Under the pieces are notes generated by a model. That model was not told where the DNA came from. It worked only from the letters and a program-made list of their open reading frames with translations, and did no database searches. A DNA stretch of 64,000 nt from Streptomyces atriruber (lineage in GTDB: Bacteria > Actinomycetota > Actinomycetes > Streptomycetales > Streptomycetaceae): contig NZ_LIPN01000164.1 in assembly GCF_001418325.1 (NCBI RefSeq), positions 88,192 through 152,191 of the forward strand, written 5' to 3'. The translations under genes and the position numbers were made by a program. This document shows, in pieces, positions 56,751 to 64,000 of the stretch; positions within the stretch are counted from its first letter, which is position 1, and every line of letters starts with the position of its first letter.

Positions 56751-57107
56751 ATGGATGGAGTGCCCGAGCCACATACCGGATGGACGTTCCTCACCAACCA
56801 CGCGCGCGTGCTGGCCGCCATCGCCGACAACCACAACGCCCGCATCCGTGACATCGCCGCACACTGCCGACTCACCGACCGGGCCGTCCAGAAGATCATC
56901 GCCGACCTGGAGCAGGACGGATATCTCTCCCACACCCGGGAGGGACGGACCAACACGTACCGGATCGATCCCGGCAAGGTGCTGCGGCACCCCGCGGAGT
57001 CCGGACTGGCCGTCGCCTCCCTGCTCTCCCTGCTCGCCCGCGACGAAGCGGACCGGTCCGACTCAGCGCCGTCGGCGAAGTCCACGCAGCGCACACGGTC
57101 CACGTAG
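56751..57107 (+). CDS. winged-helix regulator, probably leaderless, 118 aa
   Basis: This small MarR/ArsR-like wHTH protein reads TFLTNHARVLAAIADNHNARIRDIAAHCRLTDRAVQKIIADLEQDGYLSHTREGRTNTYRID. The 'DRAVQKIIADLEQDGYL' recognition helix and the 'REGRTNTYRI' wing are clear. It ends in a Ser/Thr/Lys-rich tail. No Shine-Dalgarno exists, and the promoter at 56716-56744 places the transcript start at the ATG. It diverges from the STAS-ANTAR gene and converges on an acyl-CoA synthetase. It may regulate its own region; the ligand is unknown. Confidence 0.85.
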   Translation: MDGVPEPHTGWTFLTNHARVLAAIADNHNARIRDIAAHCRLTDRAVQKIIADLEQDGYLSHTREGRTNTYRIDPGKVLRHPAESGLAVASLLSLLARDEADRSDSAPSAKSTQRTRST

Positions 57108-57112
57108 GCAGC

Positions 57113-58615
57113 TCAACCTGCGGCGAAACGGTCCCGGAGTTCCCGCTTGAGGATCTTTCCACTGGCGTTGCGCGGCAGCTCCTCCACGAAGAGGACCCTC
57201 TTGGGCGCCTTGAAGTGGGCGAGCTTCGACCGCGCGTGGTCGATGACTTCGGCCTCGGTGAGCTCCTTGTCGCCCCGTACGACGACGGCGGTGACCGCTT
57301 CGATCCAGCGCTCGTCCGGCAGCCCGATCACCGCCGCCTCCGCCACCCCCGCGTGCTCGTACAGCGCGTCCTCGACCTGCCGCGACGCGACGAGGACGCC
57401 CCCCGAATTGATGACGTCCTTCACCCGGTCGACGACGGTGAAGTACCCCTCGGCGTCCCGCACCGCGAGATCGCCGGAGTGGAACCAGCCGTCGCGGAAC
57501 GCCTCGGCGGTCTCCTCCGGCTTGTCCCAGTAGCCCTCGCACAACTGCGGTGAGCGGTAGACCACTTCGCCCTGGACGCCGTCCGGCACCTCCGCGCCGT
57601 CCTCACCGACCACCCGCGCCTCGACGAACAGGACGGGCCGCCCGCACGAGTCCATCCGTCCCTCGTGCTCGTCGGGCCCGAGGACGGTGGCGAGCGGGCC
57701 GATCTCGCTCTGCCCGAAGCAGTTGTAGAAGCCGAGCCCCGGCAGCCTCTCGCGCAGCCGCTCCAGGACCGGCACGGGCATGATCGACGCACCGTAGTAG
57801 GCCTTGCGCAGCGCCCGGAGGTCGCGGGTCGCGAAGCCGGGATGCCGCGAGAGGCCGATCCACACCGTGGGCGGCGCGAAGAGGCTGTCGGCGCGGCCGG
57901 TCTCGACGAGGTCGAGGATCCGCTCGGGATCGGGACCGTCGAGGATCGTGTTCTCGGCCCCGACCGCCAGGTACGGCATGAGGAAGACGTGCATCTGCGC
58001 CGAGTGGTAGAGCGGCAGCGAATGGAGGGGCCGGTCCGACTCCTTGAGGTCCAGGGCGGTGATGGCGCTCACGTACTCGTGGACCAGCGCCCGGTGGGTG
58101 AGCATCGCGCCCTTGGGGAGTGCCGTGGTCCCTGACGTGTAGAGCAGCTGCGCCAGGTCCTCGCCCCGGGACCCCTCTCCTTCGTACGCCGCAAAGTCGG
58201 CGAGCCTCGCGAGCAGCGAGTCGTCCGCGTTCCGCAGGGCCAGGACCGGGACGCCGGAGGGCAGGCGTTCCGCGATGTCCGGGTCGGCGAGGACGAGGGA
58301 GCTGCCGGACTGCCGGACGATGTACGCGAGGTCGTCGCCGGTCAGGTTCTGGTTGACCGGCACGTGGACCAGGCCCGCCCGCGCGCAGGCGAGGAAGCCG
58401 ATCAGATAGGCGTCGGAGTTGTGGGCGTAGGCGCCGACGCGGTCCCCGCGGGTCAGTCCGCCGGCGCGCAGCGCGCCGGCCGCGCGCGAGACGGCGTCGT
58501 CGAGTTCCTCGTACGTCCACGCACGCTCGCGGTAGCGCAGCGCCGTGCGCCGGGGTGTGCGGCGCGCGCTGCGCCTGAGGACTCCGTCGACCGTGTTGTC
58601 GCGTGCACCCGTCAT
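57113..58615 (-). CDS. AMP-dependent acyl-CoA synthetase (FadD family), 500 aa
   Basis: This ANL ligase has QLLYTSGTTALPKGAMLTHRAL (P-loop, about residue 165), YNCFGQSEIGPLATVL (A5), FHSGDLAVRDAEGYFTVVDRVKDVINSGGVLVASRQVEDALYEH and the C-terminal RNASGKILKRELRDRF with the catalytic Lys. The start MTGARDN (58615) is preferred over the upstream frame. The substrate pocket cannot be read; the pattern is of medium/long-chain FadD enzymes (FadD13-like). It is divergent from the Ntn-acylase gene at 58746, with a palindromic site between, and could use fatty acids freed by it. Confidence 0.9.
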   Translation of the reverse strand: MTGARDNTVDGVLRRSARRTPRRTALRYRERAWTYEELDDAVSRAAGALRAGGLTRGDRVGAYAHNSDAYLIGFLACARAGLVHVPVNQNLTGDDLAYIVRQSGSSLVLADPDIAERLPSGVPVLALRNADDSLLARLADFAAYEGEGSRGEDLAQLLYTSGTTALPKGAMLTHRALVHEYVSAITALDLKESDRPLHSLPLYHSAQMHVFLMPYLAVGAENTILDGPDPERILDLVETGRADSLFAPPTVWIGLSRHPGFATRDLRALRKAYYGASIMPVPVLERLRERLPGLGFYNCFGQSEIGPLATVLGPDEHEGRMDSCGRPVLFVEARVVGEDGAEVPDGVQGEVVYRSPQLCEGYWDKPEETAEAFRDGWFHSGDLAVRDAEGYFTVVDRVKDVINSGGVLVASRQVEDALYEHAGVAEAAVIGLPDERWIEAVTAVVVRGDKELTEAEVIDHARSKLAHFKAPKRVLFVEELPRNASGKILKRELRDRFAAG

Positions 58616-58693
58616 GGCGTGATCCTCTGGGCCGCGCGCCGCCCCGGTCAAGGTCCGGAACACAGGTCTCGCCGAGCGATGCCCTCCATGACA

Positions 58694-58705
58694 TACCGCT
58701 TGGTA
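58694..58705. promoter_or_regulatory. palindromic site TACC-GCTT-GGTA
   Basis: A 4+4 inverted repeat within ACATACCGCTTGGTACGC lies in the 130-base gap between the divergent acyl-CoA synthetase and acylase genes. It resembles half-sites of TetR-type lipid regulators. Confidence 0.4.
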
Positions 58706-58745
58706 CGCTCAACCGCTTCTTCCCTGACCCCAGTTGGGAGGCACG

Positions 58746-61169
58746 ATGCGCATCCGTACAAGACGCACGGCGGCCGTGGGAATCACCCTGCTGACGGCGT
58801 TGGCCCTGCTGCCGTCGTCGGGCGCGGGAGCCGCGCCCCGGGACGCCCGGCCGTCCGGCGGCGGCCTGCACGCGACCATCCGCTACACCGAGTACGGCAT
58901 TCCGCACATCCTCGCCGAGGACTACGCGAACCTCGGCTTCGGCACCGGCTGGGCACAGGCCGCCGACCAGGTGTGCACGCTCGCCGACGGCTATCTGACC
59001 GTACGCGGCGAGCGCTCCCGGCACTTCGGACCCGACGCCTCGCCCGGTTCCGCGCTGTCGTCGGCCTCCACGAACCTCGGCAGCGACCTGTACTTCCGCG
59101 GTGTGCGGGAGGCCGGGACCGTGGAGAAGCTCCTCGCACAGCCCGCCCCCGCGGGGCCCGGCCGTCGCGCGAAGGAGCTCATGCGTGGCTTCGCGGCGGG
59201 CTACAACGCCTGGCTGAAACAGAACCGCATCACCGATCCGGCCTGCGCCAAGGCCGACTGGGTGCGTCCGATCACCGCGCTCGACGTGGCGAGGCAGGGC
59301 TTCGCCGTGCAGGTGCTGGGCGGGCAGGGCCGCGGGATCGACGGCATCACGGCCGCGACTCCGCCGACCGCCCCGGAGTCCGGCGCGACCCCACGGGACG
59401 ACGCCCCCGACCCGCGGCGCACGGCGAAGGCGGCCCGCGCACTGTTCTCCGCGCAGAACGCCGACATGGGTTCCAACGCGGTCGCGTTCAGCGGGGAGAC
59501 CACGGCGAACGGGAAGGGCCTGCTGCTCGGCAACCCGCACTATCCCTGGCAGGGCGGCCGCCGCTTCTGGCAGTCGCAGCAGACCATCCCCGGCGAACTG
59601 AACGTCTCCGGAGGCTCGTTGCTCGGCACGAGCGTGGTCAACATCGGCTTCAACGGCGACGTGGCGTGGAGCCACACGGTCGCGACCGGCGTCACCCTGA
59701 ACCTGCACCAGCTCACGCTGGACCGGGCCGACCCGACCGCCTATCTGGTGGACGGCAAGTCCCGGAAGATGACGAAGCGCACGGTCACGGTGCCGGTGAG
59801 GGACGGGGCTCCGGTGACGCGGACCCAGTGGTGGACCCGGTACGGCCCCGTCGTCACCGGCCTCGGCGCCCAGCTCCCGCTGCCCTGGTCCTCGACGACG
59901 GCGTACGCCCTCAACGACCCCAACGCCGTGAACCTGCGCGGCAGCGACACCGACCTGGGCTTCGGCACGGCGCGCTCCACGGCGGGCATCCTCAAGGCCC
60001 TGCGCGAGACACAGGGATTGCCGTGGGTGAACACCGTCGCTGCCGACCGTCACGGGCACTCGCTGCTCAGCCAGTCCCAGGTGCTCCCCCGCATCACCGA
60101 CGACCTCGCGCAGCGCTGCAGCACACCACTGGGCAAGGTCACCTATCCGGCCTCGGGCGTCGCCGTCCTCGACGGCTCGCGCGGCGCGTGCGCACTCGGC
60201 TCGGACAAGGACGCGGTGCAGCCCGGCGTCTTCGGCCCGTCGAAAATGCCGACCCTCAAGGACGCCCCGTACGCGGAGAACTCCAACGACAGCGCGTGGC
60301 TGACCAACGCGGACAGACCGATCACCGGCTACGAGCGGATCTTCGGGACGATCGGCACGCAGCGCTCGATGCGGACCCGCGGCGCCGTCGAGGACGTGGC
60401 CGCGATGGCGGAGAAGGGCGACCTGACGGTCCGGGACCTCCAGCGCCAGCAGTTCGCGAACCGCGTGCCTGCGGCCGATCTCGCCGCGGAAGACGCCGCG
60501 AAGGCCTGCGCGGCGCTGCCCGGTGGTACGGCAAAGGGCAGTGACGGCACGGTGGTCGACGTGAGCGGTGCGTGCAAGGCGCTGGCCCGCTGGGACCGCA
60601 GGATGGACAGCGACAGCCGCGGCGCGCTGCTCTTCGACCGCTTCTGGCGCAAGCTGACGGCGGCCGTGCCGAACGCGCAGCTCTGGAAGGTGCCGTTCAC
60701 CGCGGCCGACCCGGTGCGCACACCGAACACCCTCGACACCGCGCTGCCCGGCTTCCGGACCGCGCTGGCCGACGCGGTGACCGAACTGACAGCGGCGGGC
60801 ACCGCCGTGGACGCTCCCCTGGGCGCGAACCAGTACGTCGTGCGCAACGGCAAGCGCATCCCGGTCTCCGGCGGCACGGAGTCGCTCGGCGTCTGGAACA
60901 AGGTCGAGGCCCAGTGGGACAAGGGGAAGGGCTACACGGAGGTCGTACACGGTTCGAGCCACATCCAGGCGGTGGGCTGGAACTCCGGCCGCTGCCCCGA
61001 GGCCCGCACGCTCCTGTCGTACTCCCAGTCCTCCAACCCGAACTCCCCGCACTACAGCGACCAGACGAGCCTGTACGGGAAGGAGCGCTGGGTGACGTCC
61101 CGCTTCTGCGAGAAGGACATCCTCGGCGATCCTGAGCTGGAGGTGGTGCGGGTGCGCGAGCGCCGCTGA
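58746..61169 (+). CDS. secreted penicillin-acylase family Ntn hydrolase (aculeacin acylase/AHL acylase type), 807 aa
   Basis: The signal peptide (TAAVGITLLTALALLPSSGAGAA) is followed by an alpha chain with IRYTEYGIPHILAEDYANLGFGTGWAQAADQ. The autoproteolytic site is DMGSNAVAFSG (about residue 240), where Ser would become the N-terminal nucleophile. Then come GLLLGNPHYPWQGGRRFWQSQ, FNGDVAWSHTVATGVTLNLHQL and a C-terminal ENSNDSAWLTN and SYSQSSNPNSPHYSDQTSLY (conserved Asn/Arg set). This pattern matches acylases of cyclic lipopeptides (aculeacin A acylase) and N-acyl-homoserine lactones (PvdQ) better than penicillin G acylase. It would free fatty acids outside the cell. ATG 58746 follows GGGAGG. 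Confidence 0.9.
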   Translation: MRIRTRRTAAVGITLLTALALLPSSGAGAAPRDARPSGGGLHATIRYTEYGIPHILAEDYANLGFGTGWAQAADQVCTLADGYLTVRGERSRHFGPDASPGSALSSASTNLGSDLYFRGVREAGTVEKLLAQPAPAGPGRRAKELMRGFAAGYNAWLKQNRITDPACAKADWVRPITALDVARQGFAVQVLGGQGRGIDGITAATPPTAPESGATPRDDAPDPRRTAKAARALFSAQNADMGSNAVAFSGETTANGKGLLLGNPHYPWQGGRRFWQSQQTIPGELNVSGGSLLGTSVVNIGFNGDVAWSHTVATGVTLNLHQLTLDRADPTAYLVDGKSRKMTKRTVTVPVRDGAPVTRTQWWTRYGPVVTGLGAQLPLPWSSTTAYALNDPNAVNLRGSDTDLGFGTARSTAGILKALRETQGLPWVNTVAADRHGHSLLSQSQVLPRITDDLAQRCSTPLGKVTYPASGVAVLDGSRGACALGSDKDAVQPGVFGPSKMPTLKDAPYAENSNDSAWLTNADRPITGYERIFGTIGTQRSMRTRGAVEDVAAMAEKGDLTVRDLQRQQFANRVPAADLAAEDAAKACAALPGGTAKGSDGTVVDVSGACKALARWDRRMDSDSRGALLFDRFWRKLTAAVPNAQLWKVPFTAADPVRTPNTLDTALPGFRTALADAVTELTAAGTAVDAPLGANQYVVRNGKRIPVSGGTESLGVWNKVEAQWDKGKGYTEVVHGSSHIQAVGWNSGRCPEARTLLSYSQSSNPNSPHYSDQTSLYGKERWVTSRFCEKDILGDPELEVVRVRERR

Positions 61170-61188
61170 CCTTCCCGCGCGCCGCAGA

Positions 61189-61244
61189 CCAGGACGGCGC
61201 GGGGGCACGACACCTCCGCGCCCCCCGCGCCGCCCGCGTCCTGG
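61189..61244. terminator. bidirectional stem-loop terminator
   Basis: CCAGGACG (61189-61196) pairs with CGTCCTGG (61237-61244), with an inner GGCGCGGGGG / CCCCCGCGCC stem. It lies between the convergent acylase and acyl-CoA synthetase genes. Confidence 0.7.
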
Positions 61245-61246
61245 AC

Positions 61247-62797
61247 CTACATGGCGCGCTCGCGCCCCTCCCAGTACGGCTCGCGCAAACGCCGCTTGTA
61301 CAGCTTGCCGTTGGGATCGCGGGGCATCGTCTCGATGAAGTCGACGCTCTTGGGACGCTTGTAGCCGGCGAGGTGGTGCTCGCAGTGGGCGAGGATCTCG
61401 GCGGCCAGGGCGTCGTCGGCGGTCCGGTCCTCGGTGACCTCGACGACGGCCTTCACCTCCTCGCCCCAGTCGTCGTGCGGGATGCCGAAGGCGGCGGCGT
61501 CCGCGACGGCGGGGTGGGTGAGCAGCGCCGATTCGATCTCGGCCGGATAGATGTTCACGCCGCCCGAGATGATCATTTCGATCTTCCGGTCGCGCAGGAA
61601 GAGGTAGCCGTCCTCGTCGAGGAGGCCGAGGTCGCCGACGGTGAAGAAGTCGCCGATGCGGTTCTTCTTCGTCTTCGATTCGTCCTTGTGGTACGCGAAT
61701 CCGCCGGTGGACATCTTCATGTAGACGGTGCCGAGCTCGCCGGGGCCGAGGCGGTTGCCGTCGTCGTCGAAGACCGCCAACTCGCTGATGGGCCAGGCCT
61801 TCCCGACCGTCCCCGGCTTCTTCAGCCAGTCCTGCGCGGTGGCGAAGGCACCGCCTCCCTCGCTCGCCGCGTAGTACTCCTCGACGCACTCGCCCCACCA
61901 GTCGATCATGGCGCGCTTCACGTGGTCGGGGCAGGGCGCGGCACCGTGGATGGCGTGCCGCATCGAGGACACGTCGTACGCGGCGCGTGTCGCGTCCGGC
62001 AGCGCGAGCAGGCGGTGGAACTGGGTCGGCACCATGTGCGTGTGCGTGCACTTGTGCGCGTCGATGAGGCGGAGCATGTCCTCGGGCGTCCACTTGTCCA
62101 TCACGACCAGCGGGTGGCCGATGTGCAGGGCCGCGCCCGCGAACTGGAGGACGGCGGTGTGGTACAGCGGTGAGCAGACCAGGTGGACGTTGTGGTCGAA
62201 GGGCTTGATCCCGAAGATGCCGAGGAATCCTCCGAGGTAGGACTCCTCGGGGAGCTTGCCCGACAGGGGGCGGCGGATGCCGCGCGGGCGGCCCGTCGTG
62301 CCCGAGGTGTAGTTCATGACCCAGCCGAGCGTGCGGTCGGCCGGGGCCGAGTCGGGCTGTCCGTCGAGGAGTTGGGCGTAGGCCCGGAATCCCGGCACGT
62401 CCCCGACGGCGTAGCGGTGGCTCGCGGGGAGGCCCGCCTCGTCGGCCGCCGCCACCGCGGCGGCCGCGAACTTCTCGTGGGCGATCAGCACCTTCGCGCC
62501 GGAGTCCGCGACGATCCAGGCGATCTCGGGACCGACGAGGTGGTGGTTGACCGGGACCAGGTAGAAGCCGGCCTGGGACGCGGCCAGGTACGCGGTGAAG
62601 AACTCCACTCCGTTGGGCAGCACGACGGCGAACGCGTCCCCCCGCTCCAGGCCCGCGGCCCGCAGTCCGTGCACCAGCTGGTTGACGGCGCCGTGCAGCC
62701 GGCCCGCCGTCCACTCCTCGCCGTCGGGCGCCACGAGGACGGTGCGGCCCGGGTCGGCCGCGGCCTGGGCCCAGAATCCATTCGGAGGTGTGCTCAC
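61247..62797 (-). CDS. AMP-dependent acyl-CoA synthetase (FadD4-like), 516 aa
   Basis: This ANL ligase has MNYTSGTTGRPRGIRRPL (P-loop, about residue 157), AAPCPDHVKRAMIDWWGECVEEYYAASEGGG (A5-like), TVGDLGLLDEDGYLFLRDRKIEMIISGGVNIYPAEIE and PRDPNGKLYKRRL with catalytic Lys. The 'HAAPCPxxVKxxMIDWWG' and 'EYYAxSE' features match mycobacterial FadD4-type enzymes. GTG 62797 overlaps the nitronate monooxygenase stop (GTGA), with GGAAGGGGAAG upstream, so the two are coupled. It likely activates a fatty or alicyclic acid whose degradation involves the partner enzyme. Confidence 0.9.
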   Translation of the reverse strand: MSTPPNGFWAQAAADPGRTVLVAPDGEEWTAGRLHGAVNQLVHGLRAAGLERGDAFAVVLPNGVEFFTAYLAASQAGFYLVPVNHHLVGPEIAWIVADSGAKVLIAHEKFAAAAVAAADEAGLPASHRYAVGDVPGFRAYAQLLDGQPDSAPADRTLGWVMNYTSGTTGRPRGIRRPLSGKLPEESYLGGFLGIFGIKPFDHNVHLVCSPLYHTAVLQFAGAALHIGHPLVVMDKWTPEDMLRLIDAHKCTHTHMVPTQFHRLLALPDATRAAYDVSSMRHAIHGAAPCPDHVKRAMIDWWGECVEEYYAASEGGGAFATAQDWLKKPGTVGKAWPISELAVFDDDGNRLGPGELGTVYMKMSTGGFAYHKDESKTKKNRIGDFFTVGDLGLLDEDGYLFLRDRKIEMIISGGVNIYPAEIESALLTHPAVADAAAFGIPHDDWGEEVKAVVEVTEDRTADDALAAEILAHCEHHLAGYKRPKSVDFIETMPRDPNGKLYKRRLREPYWEGRERAM

Positions 62798-63906
62798 GAC
62801 TGACTTCCCCTTCCCGCGATGCGGATGACTCGGTCGACGGCCCGCTCGAAGCCGCGCGTCAGGTCGTCGAAGACGGCCTGGACGCTGCGTTCGCTGTTCA
62901 TCCGGCCGACGATCTGCCCGACCGGGGTGCCGAGCAGCTCCTGCACCTCGTACTTCTGGATGCGTGAGACGGCCTCGGCGACCAGCAGCCCCTGGAGCGG
63001 CATCGGCAGGGTGCCGGGGCCCTGCGGGTCGTCCCAGGCGTCGGTCCACTCCGTGCGCAACTGGCGTGCGGGCTTGCCGGTCAGGGCGCGTGAACGGACC
63101 GTGTCGCCGGAACCGGCCGCCAGCAGCTTCCGGGTGAGCGCGGGCGAGTGCAGGTCGGCCTCCGTGGTGGTGAGCCACAGCGACCCGAGCCACACGCCCT
63201 GCGCGCCGAGCGCGAGCGCGGCCGCGATCTGCTGTCCGCTGCCGATGCCCCCGGCGGCGAGCACCGGCAGCGGCGCGACCGCGTCGACGGCCTCGGGGGT
63301 GAGCACCATGGAGGCGATCTCACCGGTGTGCCCGCCCGCCTCGTACCCCTGGGCGACGACGATGTCGATGCCCGCGTCCGCGTGCTTGCGGGCGTGCCGG
63401 GCGCTGCCCGCGAGGGCCGCGACGAGGACGTCGTGGTCGTGGGCGCGCCGGATCACGTCGGCCGGGGGCGAACCGAGGGCGTTGGCGAGGAGTCTGATCG
63501 GGTAGTCGAAGGCGACGTCGAGCTGGTTGCGGGCGACCTGCTCCATCCAGCCGGTGATGCGCCAGCCCGACGCCTCGCCCTCGGCGAGCTCGGGCACGCC
63601 GTGCTTGGCGAGGGTGTCCCTCACGAACTGCCGGTGCCCTTCCGGAATCATCGCCTCTACGTCGGCCTCCGTGACGCCCTCGACCTTCGTGGCGGGCATC
63701 ACGACGTCGAGCCCGTAGGGCTTACCTTCGACGTGCTCCTCCATCCAGTCGAGATCCCTGGCCAGCTCGTCGGGCGCCGTGTAGCGGACCGCGCCGAGCA
63801 CCCCGAACCCGCCCGCCCTGCTGATGGCGGCGGCCACCGCGGGGAAGGGCGTGAAACCGAAGATGGCGTGCTCGACTCCCAGTTTCTTGCTCAACTCCGT
63901 CTGCAT
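62794..63906 (-). CDS. nitronate monooxygenase family flavoprotein, 370 aa
   Basis: This 2-nitropropane dioxygenase-type TIM barrel has HAIFGFTPFPAVAAAISRAGGFGVLGAVRYT, KPYGLDVVMPAT, the FMN-binding ARKHADAGIDIVVAQGYEAGGHTGEIASMVL (catalytic His in GGHTGE) and PVLAAGGIGSGQQIAAALALGAQGVWLGSLWL. It matches the mycobacterial Rv1533-like branch; members of this fold also act as enoyl-CoA or FMN-dependent reductases in lipid and steroid pathways, so the true reaction is open. It heads a two-gene operon with the FadD4-like ligase. A TetR-like palindrome lies 43 bases upstream. Confidence 0.9.
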   Translation of the reverse strand: MQTELSKKLGVEHAIFGFTPFPAVAAAISRAGGFGVLGAVRYTAPDELARDLDWMEEHVEGKPYGLDVVMPATKVEGVTEADVEAMIPEGHRQFVRDTLAKHGVPELAEGEASGWRITGWMEQVARNQLDVAFDYPIRLLANALGSPPADVIRRAHDHDVLVAALAGSARHARKHADAGIDIVVAQGYEAGGHTGEIASMVLTPEAVDAVAPLPVLAAGGIGSGQQIAAALALGAQGVWLGSLWLTTTEADLHSPALTRKLLAAGSGDTVRSRALTGKPARQLRTEWTDAWDDPQGPGTLPMPLQGLLVAEAVSRIQKYEVQELLGTPVGQIVGRMNSERSVQAVFDDLTRGFERAVDRVIRIAGRGSQS

Positions 63907-63948
63907 GGGCGCAGAATGCCGCAGTGGCCCGGCCGAGGGAAGCGATTT

Positions 63949-63965
63949 TCTGATGCAGTGTCAGA
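63949..63965. promoter_or_regulatory. TetR-like operator before the nitronate monooxygenase operon
   Basis: TCTGA-TGCAGTG-TCAGA is a perfect 5-bp inverted repeat preceded by TTT. It keeps the TTTTCTGA-N6-GTCAG pattern of 44819-44837. Confidence 0.55.
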
Positions 63966-64000
63966 TCCAGTCGGCAGGGGCCGCTGTTCCTACTATGGCC

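Noticed and set aside
57603..62714. A 1703-codon open frame on the minus strand
   Set aside because: It is antisense or out of frame to three well-supported genes (two acyl-CoA synthetases and the acylase), is Arg/Gly/Pro-rich and has no domain; it is a high-GC shadow.
62794..63906. Assignment as IpdC of steroid CD-ring degradation
   Set aside because: The residue pattern fits the Rv1533-like nitronate monooxygenase branch better, and ipdAB/echA20 are not in the window.
1..64000. tRNA genes, CRISPR arrays, integrase, complete insertion sequences, biosynthetic cluster core genes
   Set aside because: Both strands were read for these. No T-loop/acceptor patterns, regularly spaced repeats, transposase or recombinase motifs, or PKS/NRPS signatures were seen.

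Overview
The window reads as Streptomyces chromosome. GC and third-position GC are very high, purine-rich GGAGG-type ribosome sites are common, GTG and TTG starts occur, and the families are typical of the genus (DUF397, DUF6192, AAA_assoc_C transporter ATPases, SigB/SigF-type sigma factor, STAS-ANTAR, WD40 STAND proteins). No tRNA, rRNA, CRISPR array, integrase or complete insertion sequence was seen.

Region A (1-17.3 kb) is conserved, core-like sequence. It holds a truncated alpha/beta hydrolase, a candidate structured RNA, an Imm5-like protein, a coupled methyltransferase/DinB pair, an ABC-F ATPase with an apparent leader-peptide attenuator, a Rid-family protein behind an unusual hairpin region, and a secreted peptidoglycan amidase. 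An envelope module follows: a SEDS glycosyltransferase and an LCP ligase next to an OmpR-type two-component system, with a shared response-regulator-like box in front of both units. Last comes a fused-permease NitT/TauT-type transporter without a substrate-binding protein.

Region B (about 17.3-33.6 kb) is accessory, of lower GC and full of decay. It contains a broken DUF6192 gene, an HTH remnant, an XRE-like regulator, a coupled PadR/membrane pair, a membrane-anchored NB-ARC STAND protein with 14 WD40 blades whose DNA repeats are partly identical, a frameshifted second DnaE gene fused by deletion to a decapitated endonuclease/exonuclease/phosphatase gene, and a second STAND protein (HTH-nSTAND1-TM-WD40). 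The two STAND NTPases within 12 kb are the best candidates for a defence or self/non-self sensing locus.

Region C (33.7-44 kb) carries secreted and lipoproteins, a GH95 fucosidase, an LRR gene remnant, a tandem universal stress protein, a small P-loop kinase-like protein and an orphan DUF397 gene.

Region D (40.6-64 kb) is dominated by acyl-CoA metabolism. A block closely resembles the mycobacterial cholesterol side-chain set: two cysteine-less lipid-transfer thiolases (Ltp3/Ltp4-like), a DUF35 OB-fold protein, an EchA19-like hydratase and a divergent FadD19-like ligase. Further on are a PaaK-type ligase, two more acyl-CoA synthetases and a nitronate monooxygenase. The same TetR-like half-site pattern (TCTGA-N6-GTCAG) lies in front of the EchA19/FadD19 promoters and in front of the nitronate monooxygenase operon 19 kb away, suggesting one regulon. 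Interspersed are a partner-switching set (sigma factor, HATPase, STAS, plus a separate STAS-ANTAR), a LysR regulator, a YncE-like propeller, a MocR/YczE divergon, a secreted chorismate mutase and an aculeacin-acylase-like Ntn hydrolase.
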